NCBI RefSeq assembly: GCF_022095675.1
Contig: NZ_JAHYSG010000033.1
Span: 1 to 64,000 of the forward strand
DNA from: Dactylosporangium sp. AC04546
Lineage (GTDB): Bacteria; Actinomycetota; Actinomycetes; Mycobacteriales; Micromonosporaceae
Reading direction: 5' to 3'
Length of the DNA: 64,000 nt
The notes beneath the pieces are model-generated. The model was given only the letters and a program-made list of their open reading frames with translations, ran no database searches and was not told the origin of the DNA. Below, in pieces: positions 15,351 through 22,743 of this stretch; within the stretch, counting starts at the first letter, position 1, and each line of letters begins with the position of its first letter. Position numbers and translations under genes: made by a program.

Positions 15351-15430
15351 CGCTTGCCGATCACCTGCGTTGTCACAGCTTCCCAACCCCCACCGCAACC
15401 ATCGGCGACCCGGAGGGCAACCTGAGTGTT

Positions 15431-15928
15431 GTGCGCATCCGTACTGCAATCGCCGCCGACCTGCCCGCCCTGCGTCACGTGTACCGCGAGGCGTCGCTGT
15501 CCAACCCCGCCGACGCCCCGCTGCTGCTGGCCCGGCCCGAGTTCCTGTACTTCGGGGGCGAGCACGTCGCGGCTGGCCGCACCTGGGTCGCCGAGGAGGA
15601 CCGGATCGCCGGGTTCGCCACCCTGACCGACGGCCCGGAACTGGAGGACCTCGTCGCCGGCGGCCCTGAGCTGGGGAACCACGTCAACGGCGGCCCCGAG
15701 CTGGAGGACCTCTTCGTCGACCCGGCCCGGCACCGCCGGGGCATCGCCTCGGCCCTGGTCCGGCACGTCGCGGGCGTCGCCCGCGCGGCCGGCCACCGGC
15801 GGCTGTGGGTGACCGGCAACGAGCAGGCCCTGGCGTTCTACCGCGCGGCCGGGTTCGTGCTCGTGGGCGAGGTGCCGACGGAGCTGGGAACCGGCCTGCG
15901 GATGGTCCTCGACCTGGTCAAGAGCTGA
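15431..15928 (+). CDS. GNAT N-acetyltransferase with an internal 10-residue tandem repeat
   Basis: A 165-residue acetyltransferase of unknown substrate. It begins RIRTAIAADLPALRHVYREA, and the acetyl-CoA motif is DPARHRRGIASALV, followed by LWVTGNEQALAFYRAAGFV. Between strands 4 and 5 the GPELEDL segment appears as three 10-residue units (GPELEDLVAG, GPELGNHVNG, GPELEDLFVD), where one is expected. The insertion is in frame, so the enzyme may still fold. The start is GTG 15431; GGAGGG lies about 15 nt upstream, too far to be convincing. The end overlaps the convergent gene by 11 bp. Confidence 0.8.
   Translation: MRIRTAIAADLPALRHVYREASLSNPADAPLLLARPEFLYFGGEHVAAGRTWVAEEDRIAGFATLTDGPELEDLVAGGPELGNHVNGGPELEDLFVDPARHRRGIASALVRHVAGVARAAGHRRLWVTGNEQALAFYRAAGFVLVGEVPTELGTGLRMVLDLVKS
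15632..15721 (+). repeat. Three 30-bp tandem repeats inside the GNAT gene
   Basis: Units at 15632-15661, 15662-15691 and 15692-15721, each encoding GPELxxxxxx. Units 1 and 3 are closest; the middle one has diverged. Confidence 0.8.
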
Positions 15929-16856
15929 TCCGCCGCCCGCGCAGGGCGGCCGCCACCAGGGCCACGCCGAGCAGCGCGGTCAGGCCCCACGGCTGGGTCG
16001 TGGTCTCGGCGTGGAAGGCGACCGTCGCGCCCGCCGGGCCGAGCGGGCCGTTCGGGTCGAGCTCGCCGTGGATCGTGTACGTGCCCGCCGCCGGGGCCGC
16101 GAAGCGCACCGGCACCGTGTACGTCACCGACTCGCCCGGGTCGAGGCGGTCCAGGGGCGAGGCGGCGACCATGCCGGTCGGGTGCTCGCCGCGGCCGGCT
16201 GTGACCGTGACCGTGGTGAACGCGACCGCGGCCGGGCCGGTGTTGCGAACGGTTACGGTGACGTCGCGGCGCGCCGGGCCGCCGAACAGTGCGGCCCATT
16301 GCCATCCACTGCGGACGGTGACCCGGGTGATGGCGAGCGGGCGGGGCGCGTCGGCCGGGCGCGGCTCGGCGACCGCCGCGGCGGTCAGGGCGATCGGTGC
16401 GGTCCGGGTGAGCGGGCCGGTCAGTGCCCGCACCCGTACCACGCACGGGCAGCCCGTCGCCGGGGCGAGCGCCGGCAGGGTCGCCGTGGCCGTACCGTCC
16501 GGGCCGACGCCCGTCTGCACGGCGGTGGCGTCGGCGCAGCCGCCGTCCGGGCGGTCGGTGCACACGGCCACGGTGACCGCGCCGGGCGGCCAGTCCAGCA
16601 GCCGCACGGTGTAGCCGCCCTTCGCGGGCCGCACCTGGACCGCCGGCGACGGTGCGTGGGCCGAGGTCGGCGGTCCGGATGCTCCCAGCGCGGGCGCGTC
16701 GGCCGAGGCCGGCGGTCCGAGTGCGGCCGGCGACGACGCTTGGGCCGAGGCCGGCGGTCCGGGTGCGGCCGGCGTAGGCGCGTGGGCCGAGGCCGGTACG
16801 GCGCCGCCCGTCAACGCCACCAGCGCCACGACGGCCAGCGCGCGGCGGGCGCTCAC
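15918..16856 (-). CDS. Secreted, membrane-anchored protein with neocarzinostatin-like and Ig-like parts
   Basis: 312 residues: signal peptide (ALAVVALVALTGGAVPASA), then about three and a half 14-residue Ala/Pro repeats, a beta domain (GYTVRLLDWPPGAVTVAVC to CPCVVRVRAL) resembling neocarzinostatin-type modules, a second Ig-like domain (VRSGWQWAALFGG, VTVTVRNTG) and a C-terminal membrane helix with basic tail. The function is not established. The GTG at 16856 overlaps the stop of the DUF916 gene (GTGA), so the two form one unit linked to the htaA locus; a role in the surface heme complex is inference. Confidence 0.65.
   Translation of the reverse strand: MSARRALAVVALVALTGGAVPASAHAPTPAAPGPPASAQASSPAALGPPASADAPALGASGPPTSAHAPSPAVQVRPAKGGYTVRLLDWPPGAVTVAVCTDRPDGGCADATAVQTGVGPDGTATATLPALAPATGCPCVVRVRALTGPLTRTAPIALTAAAVAEPRPADAPRPLAITRVTVRSGWQWAALFGGPARRDVTVTVRNTGPAAVAFTTVTVTAGRGEHPTGMVAASPLDRLDPGESVTYTVPVRFAAPAAGTYTIHGELDPNGPLGPAGATVAFHAETTTQPWGLTALLGVALVAAALRGRRISS
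16640..16792 (-). repeat. 42-bp repeats encoding an Ala/Pro linker
   Basis: Degenerate 14-residue units (AHAPTPAAPGPPAS, AQASSPAALGPPAS, ADAPALGASGPPTS and a partial AHAPSPA) directly after the signal peptide. They probably form an extended wall-spanning linker. Boundaries are approximate. Confidence 0.65.
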
Positions 16857-17788
16857 CCGGCGTTCGCGCGGCGCCGGCGCCACCACCGCAGGCCGAGCAG
16901 GCCGGCCGCGAGCAGTGCCACGATCGCTAGGGCTGGCCACGGTACCGCCCACATGGAGGTCGACCGCGTGACCGACGGCAGCGGCCCGTCCGCGGTCGCC
17001 GGGTCCACGGTGACGTCGGCCGTCAGCCGGCCGGCCGGGGCGATGCCGGCGATCCGCTCCGTCACCGTGATGCTGGCGCCGGGCAGCAGCTCGGGCACGG
17101 CGATGTCGGGCGTGCGGCCCAGGGTCACTCCGAACAGGCCGGAGACGCGCAGCCGGGCGGCGCCGGACAGGCGCAGGTTGCCGGTGTTGTGCAGGCGGTA
17201 CGTCACCGTCATCGTGCTGCCCGCGTACGCCACCGCGACCTGCTCGACCTGGACCGCCGGCTTCGCCTGGCCGGCGACGCGCAGGTACACCCGCGCGGCG
17301 ACCCGGCGGTCGACGTTGACCTGCGCCCCGTCGCCGGTCGTCTGCTGGGTCACGACGGAGGCGATGACGCCGCCGGCGTGGTCGCCCGGGCCGGCGTTCG
17401 TGGGCACGGCCAGCCGGAACGGGATGTCGAGCGACCTGCCGGCTTCGACGGTGTACGCGCGCTGCCCGAGTACGATCCACGCACCGACGTCCGTCGGCTT
17501 GCGACTGGCCGGCAGCAGGTCGAACGCTCCGTCGGTGGTGGTGTAGGCGTCGGTGCCGTAGACGGTGAACGTCTGCGGCGTGGCGGCGCGGTTGGTGACC
17601 CGCACGACGTCCTCGACCTGCTGGCCGGGCGCGACGTCGTAGACGAACCAGCTGCGGGCCGCGCTGGTGGTGGAAGCGGTGGTGGCGGGCTGCACCGACC
17701 AGCCCTGGTCCTCGGCCGCGGCCGGGCCGGGCAGCGCGGCGAGCAGGACGGCGGCGGCGATGGTGACGACGGTGGCGCGTGCGAACAT
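16853..17788 (-). CDS. DUF916-type WxL-interacting surface protein
   Basis: A 311-residue exported protein. After a signal peptide (residues 1-25) comes a DUF916-like domain (WSVQPATTASTTS, SWFVYDVAPGQQVEDVVRVTN, RAATPQTFTVYGTDAY), then an Ig-like region (YRLHNTGNLRLSGAARLRVSG), a membrane helix near 278-300 and an Arg-rich tail. In Firmicutes, DUF916 proteins bind peptidoglycan and partner WxL-domain proteins. The neighbouring HtaA protein ends in a WxL-like domain, so a physical pair is likely (inference). GAAGG precedes ATG 17788. Confidence 0.75.
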   Translation of the reverse strand: MFARATVVTIAAAVLLAALPGPAAAEDQGWSVQPATTASTTSAARSWFVYDVAPGQQVEDVVRVTNRAATPQTFTVYGTDAYTTTDGAFDLLPASRKPTDVGAWIVLGQRAYTVEAGRSLDIPFRLAVPTNAGPGDHAGGVIASVVTQQTTGDGAQVNVDRRVAARVYLRVAGQAKPAVQVEQVAVAYAGSTMTVTYRLHNTGNLRLSGAARLRVSGLFGVTLGRTPDIAVPELLPGASITVTERIAGIAPAGRLTADVTVDPATADGPLPSVTRSTSMWAVPWPALAIVALLAAGLLGLRWWRRRRANAG

Positions 17789-17840
17789 GGTCGGCCTTCG
17801 GCTCGGCTTCGGGGGAGCGGCGGGCAGCCGCGGGTCGGGT

Positions 17841-17868
17841 GCCGGCCCGGCGTCGCTGCCGGGCCGGC
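17841..17868 (-). terminator. Hairpin between htaA and the DUF916 gene
   Basis: A perfect 11-bp stem (GCCGGCCCGGC / GCCGGGCCGGC) with a 6-nt loop. It could lower, rather than abolish, transcription from htaA into the DUF916 pair. Confidence 0.6.
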
Positions 17869-17883
17869 GTCACACTCGCGCCG

Positions 17884-18990
17884 TCAGGACAGCGTGAGCG
17901 TGAGGGTCGCGGTGTAGCTGCCCGGCTTGGTCGTCGCCGGGATGTTCAGCGTCAGGCCCGCGCCGCAGGTGAAGACGCCCGCGCTCGCGCCCGGGGCGGA
18001 CTTGCACAGCGTGTGCCCCGTGCCCAGGCCGGTGGCCGCGCCGCCCGGCGTGACCGTGCCCGAGCCGGGCGCGGCCGTCGCCGTCGGGGACCACCCGAGC
18101 TGACCGGCACCGATCGTGCCGGCGTCGCCCGTGAAGTCCTCGACCTGGCCGACGAGGTTCCATCCGGCGTTGGTACCGCGCAGGTCGCTCACCGTCGTCG
18201 CGTTGAGCGCACCCGTCGCGGCGCCGCCGATGGTGGCGCCGGTGAGCGCCACCGTGCCGCCGGCCGACGACAGCGACAGCGGGCCGCCCGGCACGTCGAC
18301 CGTCAGCTCCTGGTCGGCGGAGCCGCCGCCCGGCTCGCCCGGGCCGCCCGGCTCCTCGCCGGCGGCCAGGGTGACCGCGCTGGTGAGCGGGTCGAGGGCG
18401 CTGCCGGCGCTGTAGAAGCCGCCGAACGCCGACGCGCCCGTCTCCGTCATCGTGACCGCCAGGTTCGTCCACGACACGCTCGTGCCGTCGACGACGGCGT
18501 CACCGGCGCCGATCGTGGCGACGACGGCCTGCACGACGTGGACGGGCTCGAACCCGCCGCCCGTCGCGGCCAGGTCGACGTCGGCCTTGAGCACCCGGGT
18601 CGCGCCGTCGAGCTGCACGGTCGGGTTCGCCACGGTGATGGTGAAGAAGTGCGCCGGGTAGGAGAACACGACGGTACCGCCGTAGTTCACCGTGGCCGCG
18701 CCGCTGGCCGCGTCGTAGCTGCCGCCGGTGACGGGGAAGCGGAACGTGCCGTTGGCGTTGATCGTGGCGCCGTTGGCCGCCCCGATCGGGGGCGTGCCGT
18801 TGCCCGTGGACACGTAGGCCCGGAACGACGCCTTGAATCCCCAGTCGAGGTGCCCACTGTCCACTTCGGCCGGTGCCGCGGCGGCCGGCGCGGCCGTGGC
18901 GAACACCGCCGCCGTGCCCAGCGCGAGGGCGGTGCCCCAGCGCAGCGCCCGGTGCCGGCCCGTGCCGGCGCGTAGTCTGTTCTTCGTCAT
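17884..18990 (-). CDS. htaA: HtaA-domain heme-binding protein with C-terminal WxL-like domain
   Basis: A 368-residue exported protein expected to capture heme at the cell surface. After the signal peptide (to about residue 39) one HtaA domain spans about 45-210 (HLDWGFKASFRAYV, SYPAHFFTITVANP). Tyr59 and His114 lie where corynebacterial HtaA proteins keep the heme-ligand Tyr and its His. A Gly/Pro/Glu linker (211-227) leads to a WxL-like beta domain with AGWNL (W277) and a terminal strand YTATLTLTLS, in which the distal Trp of classic WxL domains is absent. There is no C-terminal membrane helix, unlike corynebacterial HtaA, so retention probably relies on the WxL part. GAGAGG precedes ATG 18990; an iron box lies about 100 bp upstream. 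Confidence 0.8.
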   Translation of the reverse strand: MTKNRLRAGTGRHRALRWGTALALGTAAVFATAAPAAAAPAEVDSGHLDWGFKASFRAYVSTGNGTPPIGAANGATINANGTFRFPVTGGSYDAASGAATVNYGGTVVFSYPAHFFTITVANPTVQLDGATRVLKADVDLAATGGGFEPVHVVQAVVATIGAGDAVVDGTSVSWTNLAVTMTETGASAFGGFYSAGSALDPLTSAVTLAAGEEPGGPGEPGGGSADQELTVDVPGGPLSLSSAGGTVALTGATIGGAATGALNATTVSDLRGTNAGWNLVGQVEDFTGDAGTIGAGQLGWSPTATAAPGSGTVTPGGAATGLGTGHTLCKSAPGASAGVFTCGAGLTLNIPATTKPGSYTATLTLTLS

Positions 18991-19089
18991 CCGTACCTCT
19001 CAGGAGATGGGTGGCAGGGCGTGCCGCAGCCGGCGCCGGCTGTCCAGGCCGCGTGGCGACGCGCAGCGGCACGCCCGTCCATGACGTTG

Positions 19090-19108
19090 TGAGGTTAGCC
19101 TTACCTAA
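19090..19108 (-). promoter_or_regulatory. DtxR/IdeR-type iron box upstream of htaA
   Basis: TGAGGTTAGCCTTACCTAA matches 17 of 19 positions of the DtxR consensus TTAGGTTAGCCTAACCTAA. It lies about 100 bp before the htaA start in the divergent intergenic region, so the gene should be derepressed when iron is scarce. Confidence 0.85.
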
Positions 19109-19177
19109 ACCAGCATGGAATATCCTCTGTGCGGCGCGATCTTGCGACCCATCTCACGGATACCGAAGTTGCGATGC

Positions 19178-19196
19178 TTAGGTTAGCCTCACCTAA
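19178..19196 (+). promoter_or_regulatory. DtxR/IdeR-type iron box upstream of the secreted heme-locus gene and hmuTU
   Basis: TTAGGTTAGCCTCACCTAA matches 18 of 19 consensus positions and ends 2 bp before the ATG at 19199. TTGCGA at 19169-19174 could be the -35 element, putting the box over the core promoter. Confidence 0.9.
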
Positions 19197-19198
19197 CT

Positions 19199-20044
19199 AT
19201 GCACTCTTTCATTCGGGCCGTGGTGCCCGCTCGATGCGGCGTGGCCGGCGCCGTGCTCGGCGCGGCCGCGGCCGTCGTGCTCGGGCCCGCGCTGCTCGCC
19301 CCTGAGCCCGCCGCCGCGGCCACGGGCACCGGCCCCGGCGGGCAGCGGCTCACCGTGCCGAAGGCCACCGGCCTCGCCCCGGCCGGCGAGACCGTGACCG
19401 TGTCCGGCGCCGGGTACGACGCCACCAAGGGCATCTACGTCGCCTTGTGCGTCGACAACGGCGCCGGTCAGCCGCCCAGCCCGTGCGGCGGCGGCATCGA
19501 CACGACGGGCGGCAGCGGCGCCTCGTACTGGATCTCGTCGAACCCACCCGCCTACGGCAAGGGGCTCGCGATCCCGTACGGCCCGGGCGGCACGTTCCGG
19601 GTCGAGCTCAAGGTGGCCGCCGCACTCGCTGCGGGCGTCGACTGCCGCTCGGCCCGCTGTGCGGTCGTGACCCGCGCCGACCACACCCGCACCGGCGACC
19701 GCAGCCAGGACGTGCGGGTGCCGGTGGCGTTCGCCGCGGCGGGAGCGCCGGCCCCGACCCGGACGACGGCAGCGGCCGCGCCCGCGGCCGGCGGCGGCAC
19801 CACTACCACCGCGGCAGCGGATGCCGCCGCTTCGTCCGCCGGTGCGCCCGTGGCCGGGGCGCTGCCGCCGGCCGGCAGTGCCGGGCCGGCCGCGCCGGGC
19901 GACCTGAGCCTGACCCGTACCAGCGCGAGCCAGTCGGCCAACCGCTGGTGGGCCGGCATCACCGCCGCCCTGGTCCTCGGCCTGGCCACCTTCGCCGTCC
20001 GTGCTGTGGTGCGCCGCCGCCGCGCCCGGGCGGTCACGTCATGA
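19199..20044 (+). CDS. Secreted membrane-anchored protein of the heme locus
   Basis: 281 residues: signal peptide, a single beta domain (RLTVPKATGLAPAGETVTVS, GAGYDATKGIYVALCV, CGGGID) with two Cys pairs, a long Ala/Thr/Gly linker, a membrane helix (WWAGITAALVLGLATFAV) and a basic tail. Similar neocarzinostatin-like modules occur beside or within HtaA proteins of other actinomycetes; I infer a heme-relay or wall-spanning role. The iron box touches the ATG at 19199, so GTG 19220 or 19223 may be the real start if transcription begins downstream. Its stop overlaps hmuT (ATGA). Confidence 0.7.
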   Translation: MHSFIRAVVPARCGVAGAVLGAAAAVVLGPALLAPEPAAAATGTGPGGQRLTVPKATGLAPAGETVTVSGAGYDATKGIYVALCVDNGAGQPPSPCGGGIDTTGGSGASYWISSNPPAYGKGLAIPYGPGGTFRVELKVAAALAAGVDCRSARCAVVTRADHTRTGDRSQDVRVPVAFAAAGAPAPTRTTAAAAPAAGGGTTTTAAADAAASSAGAPVAGALPPAGSAGPAAPGDLSLTRTSASQSANRWWAGITAALVLGLATFAVRAVVRRRRARAVTS

Positions 20045-21147
20045 GCCACCTGCCGCTCGCTGCCCGGGCCGTCCCGTCACCCGCCGTCGCCCCGGCTGCC
20101 GCCGCGGCCGTTGCCACACCCGCCGACCACCGGCTCGCCCGTGTCGCGGCGGCCGTGCTGCTCGCACTCCTCACGCTCGCCGGGTGCGCGGGGGAGACCA
20201 CGACCGTCGGCGATCCGCAGGCCGGGGGCACCGGTGGGTGCGGGCCGGTCACCGCCACGCTCGACACCACCGACGTCACGCCGTTGCCGGACCGGCCGCA
20301 GCCCGCGCTGCCCGTCACCGTCGACTCCGCCGACGGGCAGCGGGTCACGGTCACCGACACGAGCCGGATCCTGCCGGTCAACCTGTACGGGTCGATCGCC
20401 GAGATCGTGTTCAGCCTCGGCCTCGGCGACCGGGTCGTCGGGCGCGACACCTCGACCACGTTCCCGTCGGCGGCGCATCTGCCGCTGGTCACGCCCAGCG
20501 GGCACGACCTGTCGGCCGAGGGCATCCTGCGGCTCGACCCGACCGTCGTGATCACCGACCAGAGCATCGGGCCGGCCGAGGTCATCGCCCAGCTGCGCCG
20601 CTCCGGCATCCCCGTCGTGTTCGTCGACGACCAGCAGACGCTGTCCGGCGTGTCCGCGCACGTCCGCCAGGTCGCCGCCGCGCTCGGCGTGCCCGCCGCG
20701 GGGGAGCAGCTCGTCCGCCGGGTCGAGGCCGACATCGCCGCGGCGAGGGTCGCGCCGTCCGGCAAGCCGCTGCGGGTCGCGTTCCTGTACGTGCGCGGGG
20801 CCGCGGGCGTGTACCTCATGGGCGGCAAGGGCGCCGGCTCCGACGCCATGATCGAGGCGATCGGCGCCGAGGACGCCGGCACCGCGATCGGGCTGTCCGG
20901 CTTCCGGCCGCTCACCAGCGAGGGCCTGATCAACGCCGCGCCCGACGTCATCCTGGTGATGACCGAGGGGCTGCGGTCCGTCGGCGGCGTCGACGGCCTG
21001 GTCCGGTTGCCCGGCGTCGGGCAGACCCCGGCCGGCGAACGGCGCCGGATCGTCGACATGGCCGACGGCGTGCTGCTGAGCTTCGGCCCGCGCGCCGGCG
21101 AGGCCGTCCGCGCCCTCGCGCGCGCCGTCACGGCGACGTGCCGATGA
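20041..21147 (+). CDS. hmuT: Heme ABC transporter substrate-binding lipoprotein HmuT
   Basis: A 368-residue lipoprotein that binds heme and delivers it to the permease. After a long N-region, the lipobox LTLAGC places the lipidated Cys near residue 49. The cluster A-2 type fold shows NLYGSIAEIVFSLGLGDRVVG, RDTSTTFP, GIPVVFVDDQQT, YVRGAAGVYLMGGKGAGSDAM and VILVMTEGL. The Tyr in YLMGG and residues near RDTSTTFP are in places used for heme binding by relatives (inference). ATGA overlaps on both sides couple it to its neighbours. Confidence 0.88.
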   Translation: MSHLPLAARAVPSPAVAPAAAAAVATPADHRLARVAAAVLLALLTLAGCAGETTTVGDPQAGGTGGCGPVTATLDTTDVTPLPDRPQPALPVTVDSADGQRVTVTDTSRILPVNLYGSIAEIVFSLGLGDRVVGRDTSTTFPSAAHLPLVTPSGHDLSAEGILRLDPTVVITDQSIGPAEVIAQLRRSGIPVVFVDDQQTLSGVSAHVRQVAAALGVPAAGEQLVRRVEADIAAARVAPSGKPLRVAFLYVRGAAGVYLMGGKGAGSDAMIEAIGAEDAGTAIGLSGFRPLTSEGLINAAPDVILVMTEGLRSVGGVDGLVRLPGVGQTPAGERRRIVDMADGVLLSFGPRAGEAVRALARAVTATCR

Positions 21148-22229
21148 CGGCCGTTCGGGAGCGTCCGGCGGCACCGGCGGTACACCTGCCGCGAAAGACC
21201 GCCAGGAACACCCTCGTGGTCGCCGGGCTGGCCGCCGCATTGCTGGTGTTGTGCCTGGTCGCGGCGGGGACCGGGCAGGTGCGGGTGCCACCGGCCGAGG
21301 TGCTCGGGTCGCTGCTGCACCGCCTCGGCATCCCGGTCGGGCCGACGCCGACCGTGGCGCAGGGGGACAACGCGCTGTGGTTCGTGCGGTTCCCGCGGGT
21401 CGCGCTGGGCGTGCTCGTCGGGATGGCGCTGGGCTGCGCCGGGGCGCTCATGCAGGGCCTGTCCGGCAACCCCCTGGCCGAACCGGCGATCATCGGCGTC
21501 TCGTCTGGCGCCGCCGTTGGGGCGGGAGCGGCGATCGTGACCGGGCTGAGCCTGTTCGGCAACTGGACCGTCGCCGCGTGCGCGTTCGCGGGCGGGCTGC
21601 TGACGGCGCTGCTCGTGTACGGGCTGGCGCAGTCCGGCGGGCGCACCGAGGTGGTGACGGTCGTGCTCACCGGCATCGCGGTCAACGCGGCGGCGGGCGC
21701 GGTGCTCGGCCTGCTGATGTTCGTCACCGACGACGACGGGGTGCGGGCGATCGCGTTCTGGAACCTCGGCAGCCTCGCCCAGGCGAGCTGGCCGGCGGTC
21801 GCCGTCGTCGCGCCGTGCGTGGCGGTGGGCCTCGCCGGCGCGGCGACCGGCGCGCGCCGCCTCGACCTGCTCGCCCTCGGCGAGGCCCCGGCCCGCCACC
21901 TCGGCGTCAACGTCGAACGGTTCCGCTTCGGCCTGATCGTCATCACCGCGCTGCTCACCGCGGGCGCGGTGGCGTTCACGGGCATCATCAGCTTCATCGG
22001 CCTGGTCGTGCCGCACCTGGTGCGGATGGTGACCGGTCCCGGCCACCGGGCGGTGCTCCCGGCGAGCGCGTTGGGCGGCGCGATCGTGCTCGTGGCGGGG
22101 GACCTGGCCGCCCGCACGGTGATCGACTACCAGGAGCTCCCGCTCGGCGTGCTCACGGCCCTGATCGGCGGCCCGTGCTTCTTCTGGCTGCTGCGCCGCA
22201 CGCGAGCGCGGTCGGGCGGCTGGCAGTGA
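21144..22229 (+). CDS. hmuU: Heme ABC transporter permease HmuU (FecCD family)
   Basis: A 361-residue integral membrane permease with about ten helices. FecCD signatures include FPRVALGVLVGMALGCAGALMQ, NPLAEPAIIGVSSGAAVGA and GIISFIGLVVPHLVRMVTGP, the last being the cytoplasmic loop that docks the ATPase. It overlaps hmuT by ATGA. Its ATPase, hmuV, is not next but 2 kb away behind heme oxygenase. The stop lies inside the first unit of a short tandem repeat array. Confidence 0.9.
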   Translation: MTAVRERPAAPAVHLPRKTARNTLVVAGLAAALLVLCLVAAGTGQVRVPPAEVLGSLLHRLGIPVGPTPTVAQGDNALWFVRFPRVALGVLVGMALGCAGALMQGLSGNPLAEPAIIGVSSGAAVGAGAAIVTGLSLFGNWTVAACAFAGGLLTALLVYGLAQSGGRTEVVTVVLTGIAVNAAAGAVLGLLMFVTDDDGVRAIAFWNLGSLAQASWPAVAVVAPCVAVGLAGAATGARRLDLLALGEAPARHLGVNVERFRFGLIVITALLTAGAVAFTGIISFIGLVVPHLVRMVTGPGHRAVLPASALGGAIVLVAGDLAARTVIDYQELPLGVLTALIGGPCFFWLLRRTRARSGGWQ

Positions 22230-22351
22230 CGGAACCGCCGGCGGTGTTCAGGGCGGCTGGCAATGACGGTCGGCCGCCGGTGGTGTTCCGGGCGGTGACG
22301 GTCGGCCGCCGGCGGCGTTCTGGGCGGCGGGCGGTGACGGTCAGCCGGCGG
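22214..22351 (+). repeat. Tandem repeat array across the end of hmuU
   Basis: Four related units begin GGGCGG: 22214-22250, 22251-22289, 22290-22321 and 22322-22351. Units A and B share GGGCGGCTGGCARTGACGG; all contain TGACGG and a GCCGCCGG-type core. The array starts at the last hmuU codons and ends in the last codons of the convergent ridA-like gene. Confidence 0.7.
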
Positions 22352-22724
22352 CGAGGGCGTCGACCTCGACCCGGAACGCCGGATGGACGAGCCCGCTCAC
22401 CTGGACCAGCGAGCTGGCCGGCGGCCTGGACGGGTCGATGAACTCGTCCCGCACGGCCCGGAAGACGGGCAGGTCCGCGAGGTCGGTGAGGTACACGGTG
22501 AGCTTGACGACCCGGTCGAGCCCGGAGCCGGCCGCGGTGAGCGCCGCACCGAGGTTGACGAACACCTGCCGCACCTGCGCCTCGACGTCGCCGGCCCCGA
22601 CGACCTGCCCGCTGCCGTCCAACGGCACCTGCCCCGACACCGCGACGAGCACGCCGGAGAACCGCACCGCGTGGCTGTACCCGTTGACCGGCGGCAGCCC
22701 GTCCGGCCGCATGAAATGCTCCAC
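22341..22724 (-). CDS. RidA/YjgF-family protein
   Basis: A 127-residue enamine/imine deaminase-type protein. Typical blocks: GYSHAVRFSGVLVAVSGQVP, VEAQVRQVFVNLGAALTAAG, VVKLTVYLTDLADLPVFRAV and SSLVQVSGLVHPAFRVEVDA. The usual catalytic Arg lies in the segment HPAFRVEVDA rather than as CPRxL, so the exact reaction is open. I chose GTG 22724 for the TACGAT box 8 nt upstream; a TTG at 22733 is an alternative. It interrupts the heme cluster and shows no link to heme. Confidence 0.8.
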   Translation of the reverse strand: MEHFMRPDGLPPVNGYSHAVRFSGVLVAVSGQVPLDGSGQVVGAGDVEAQVRQVFVNLGAALTAAGSGLDRVVKLTVYLTDLADLPVFRAVRDEFIDPSRPPASSLVQVSGLVHPAFRVEVDALAAG

Positions 22725-22732
22725 GCCGCCCA

Positions 22733-22738
22733 ATCGTA
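22733..22738 (-). promoter_or_regulatory. Putative -10 box, leaderless start of the RidA-like gene
   Basis: TACGAT on the minus strand, 8 nt before the GTG at 22724. Confidence 0.35.
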
Positions 22739-22743
22739 GAGCC

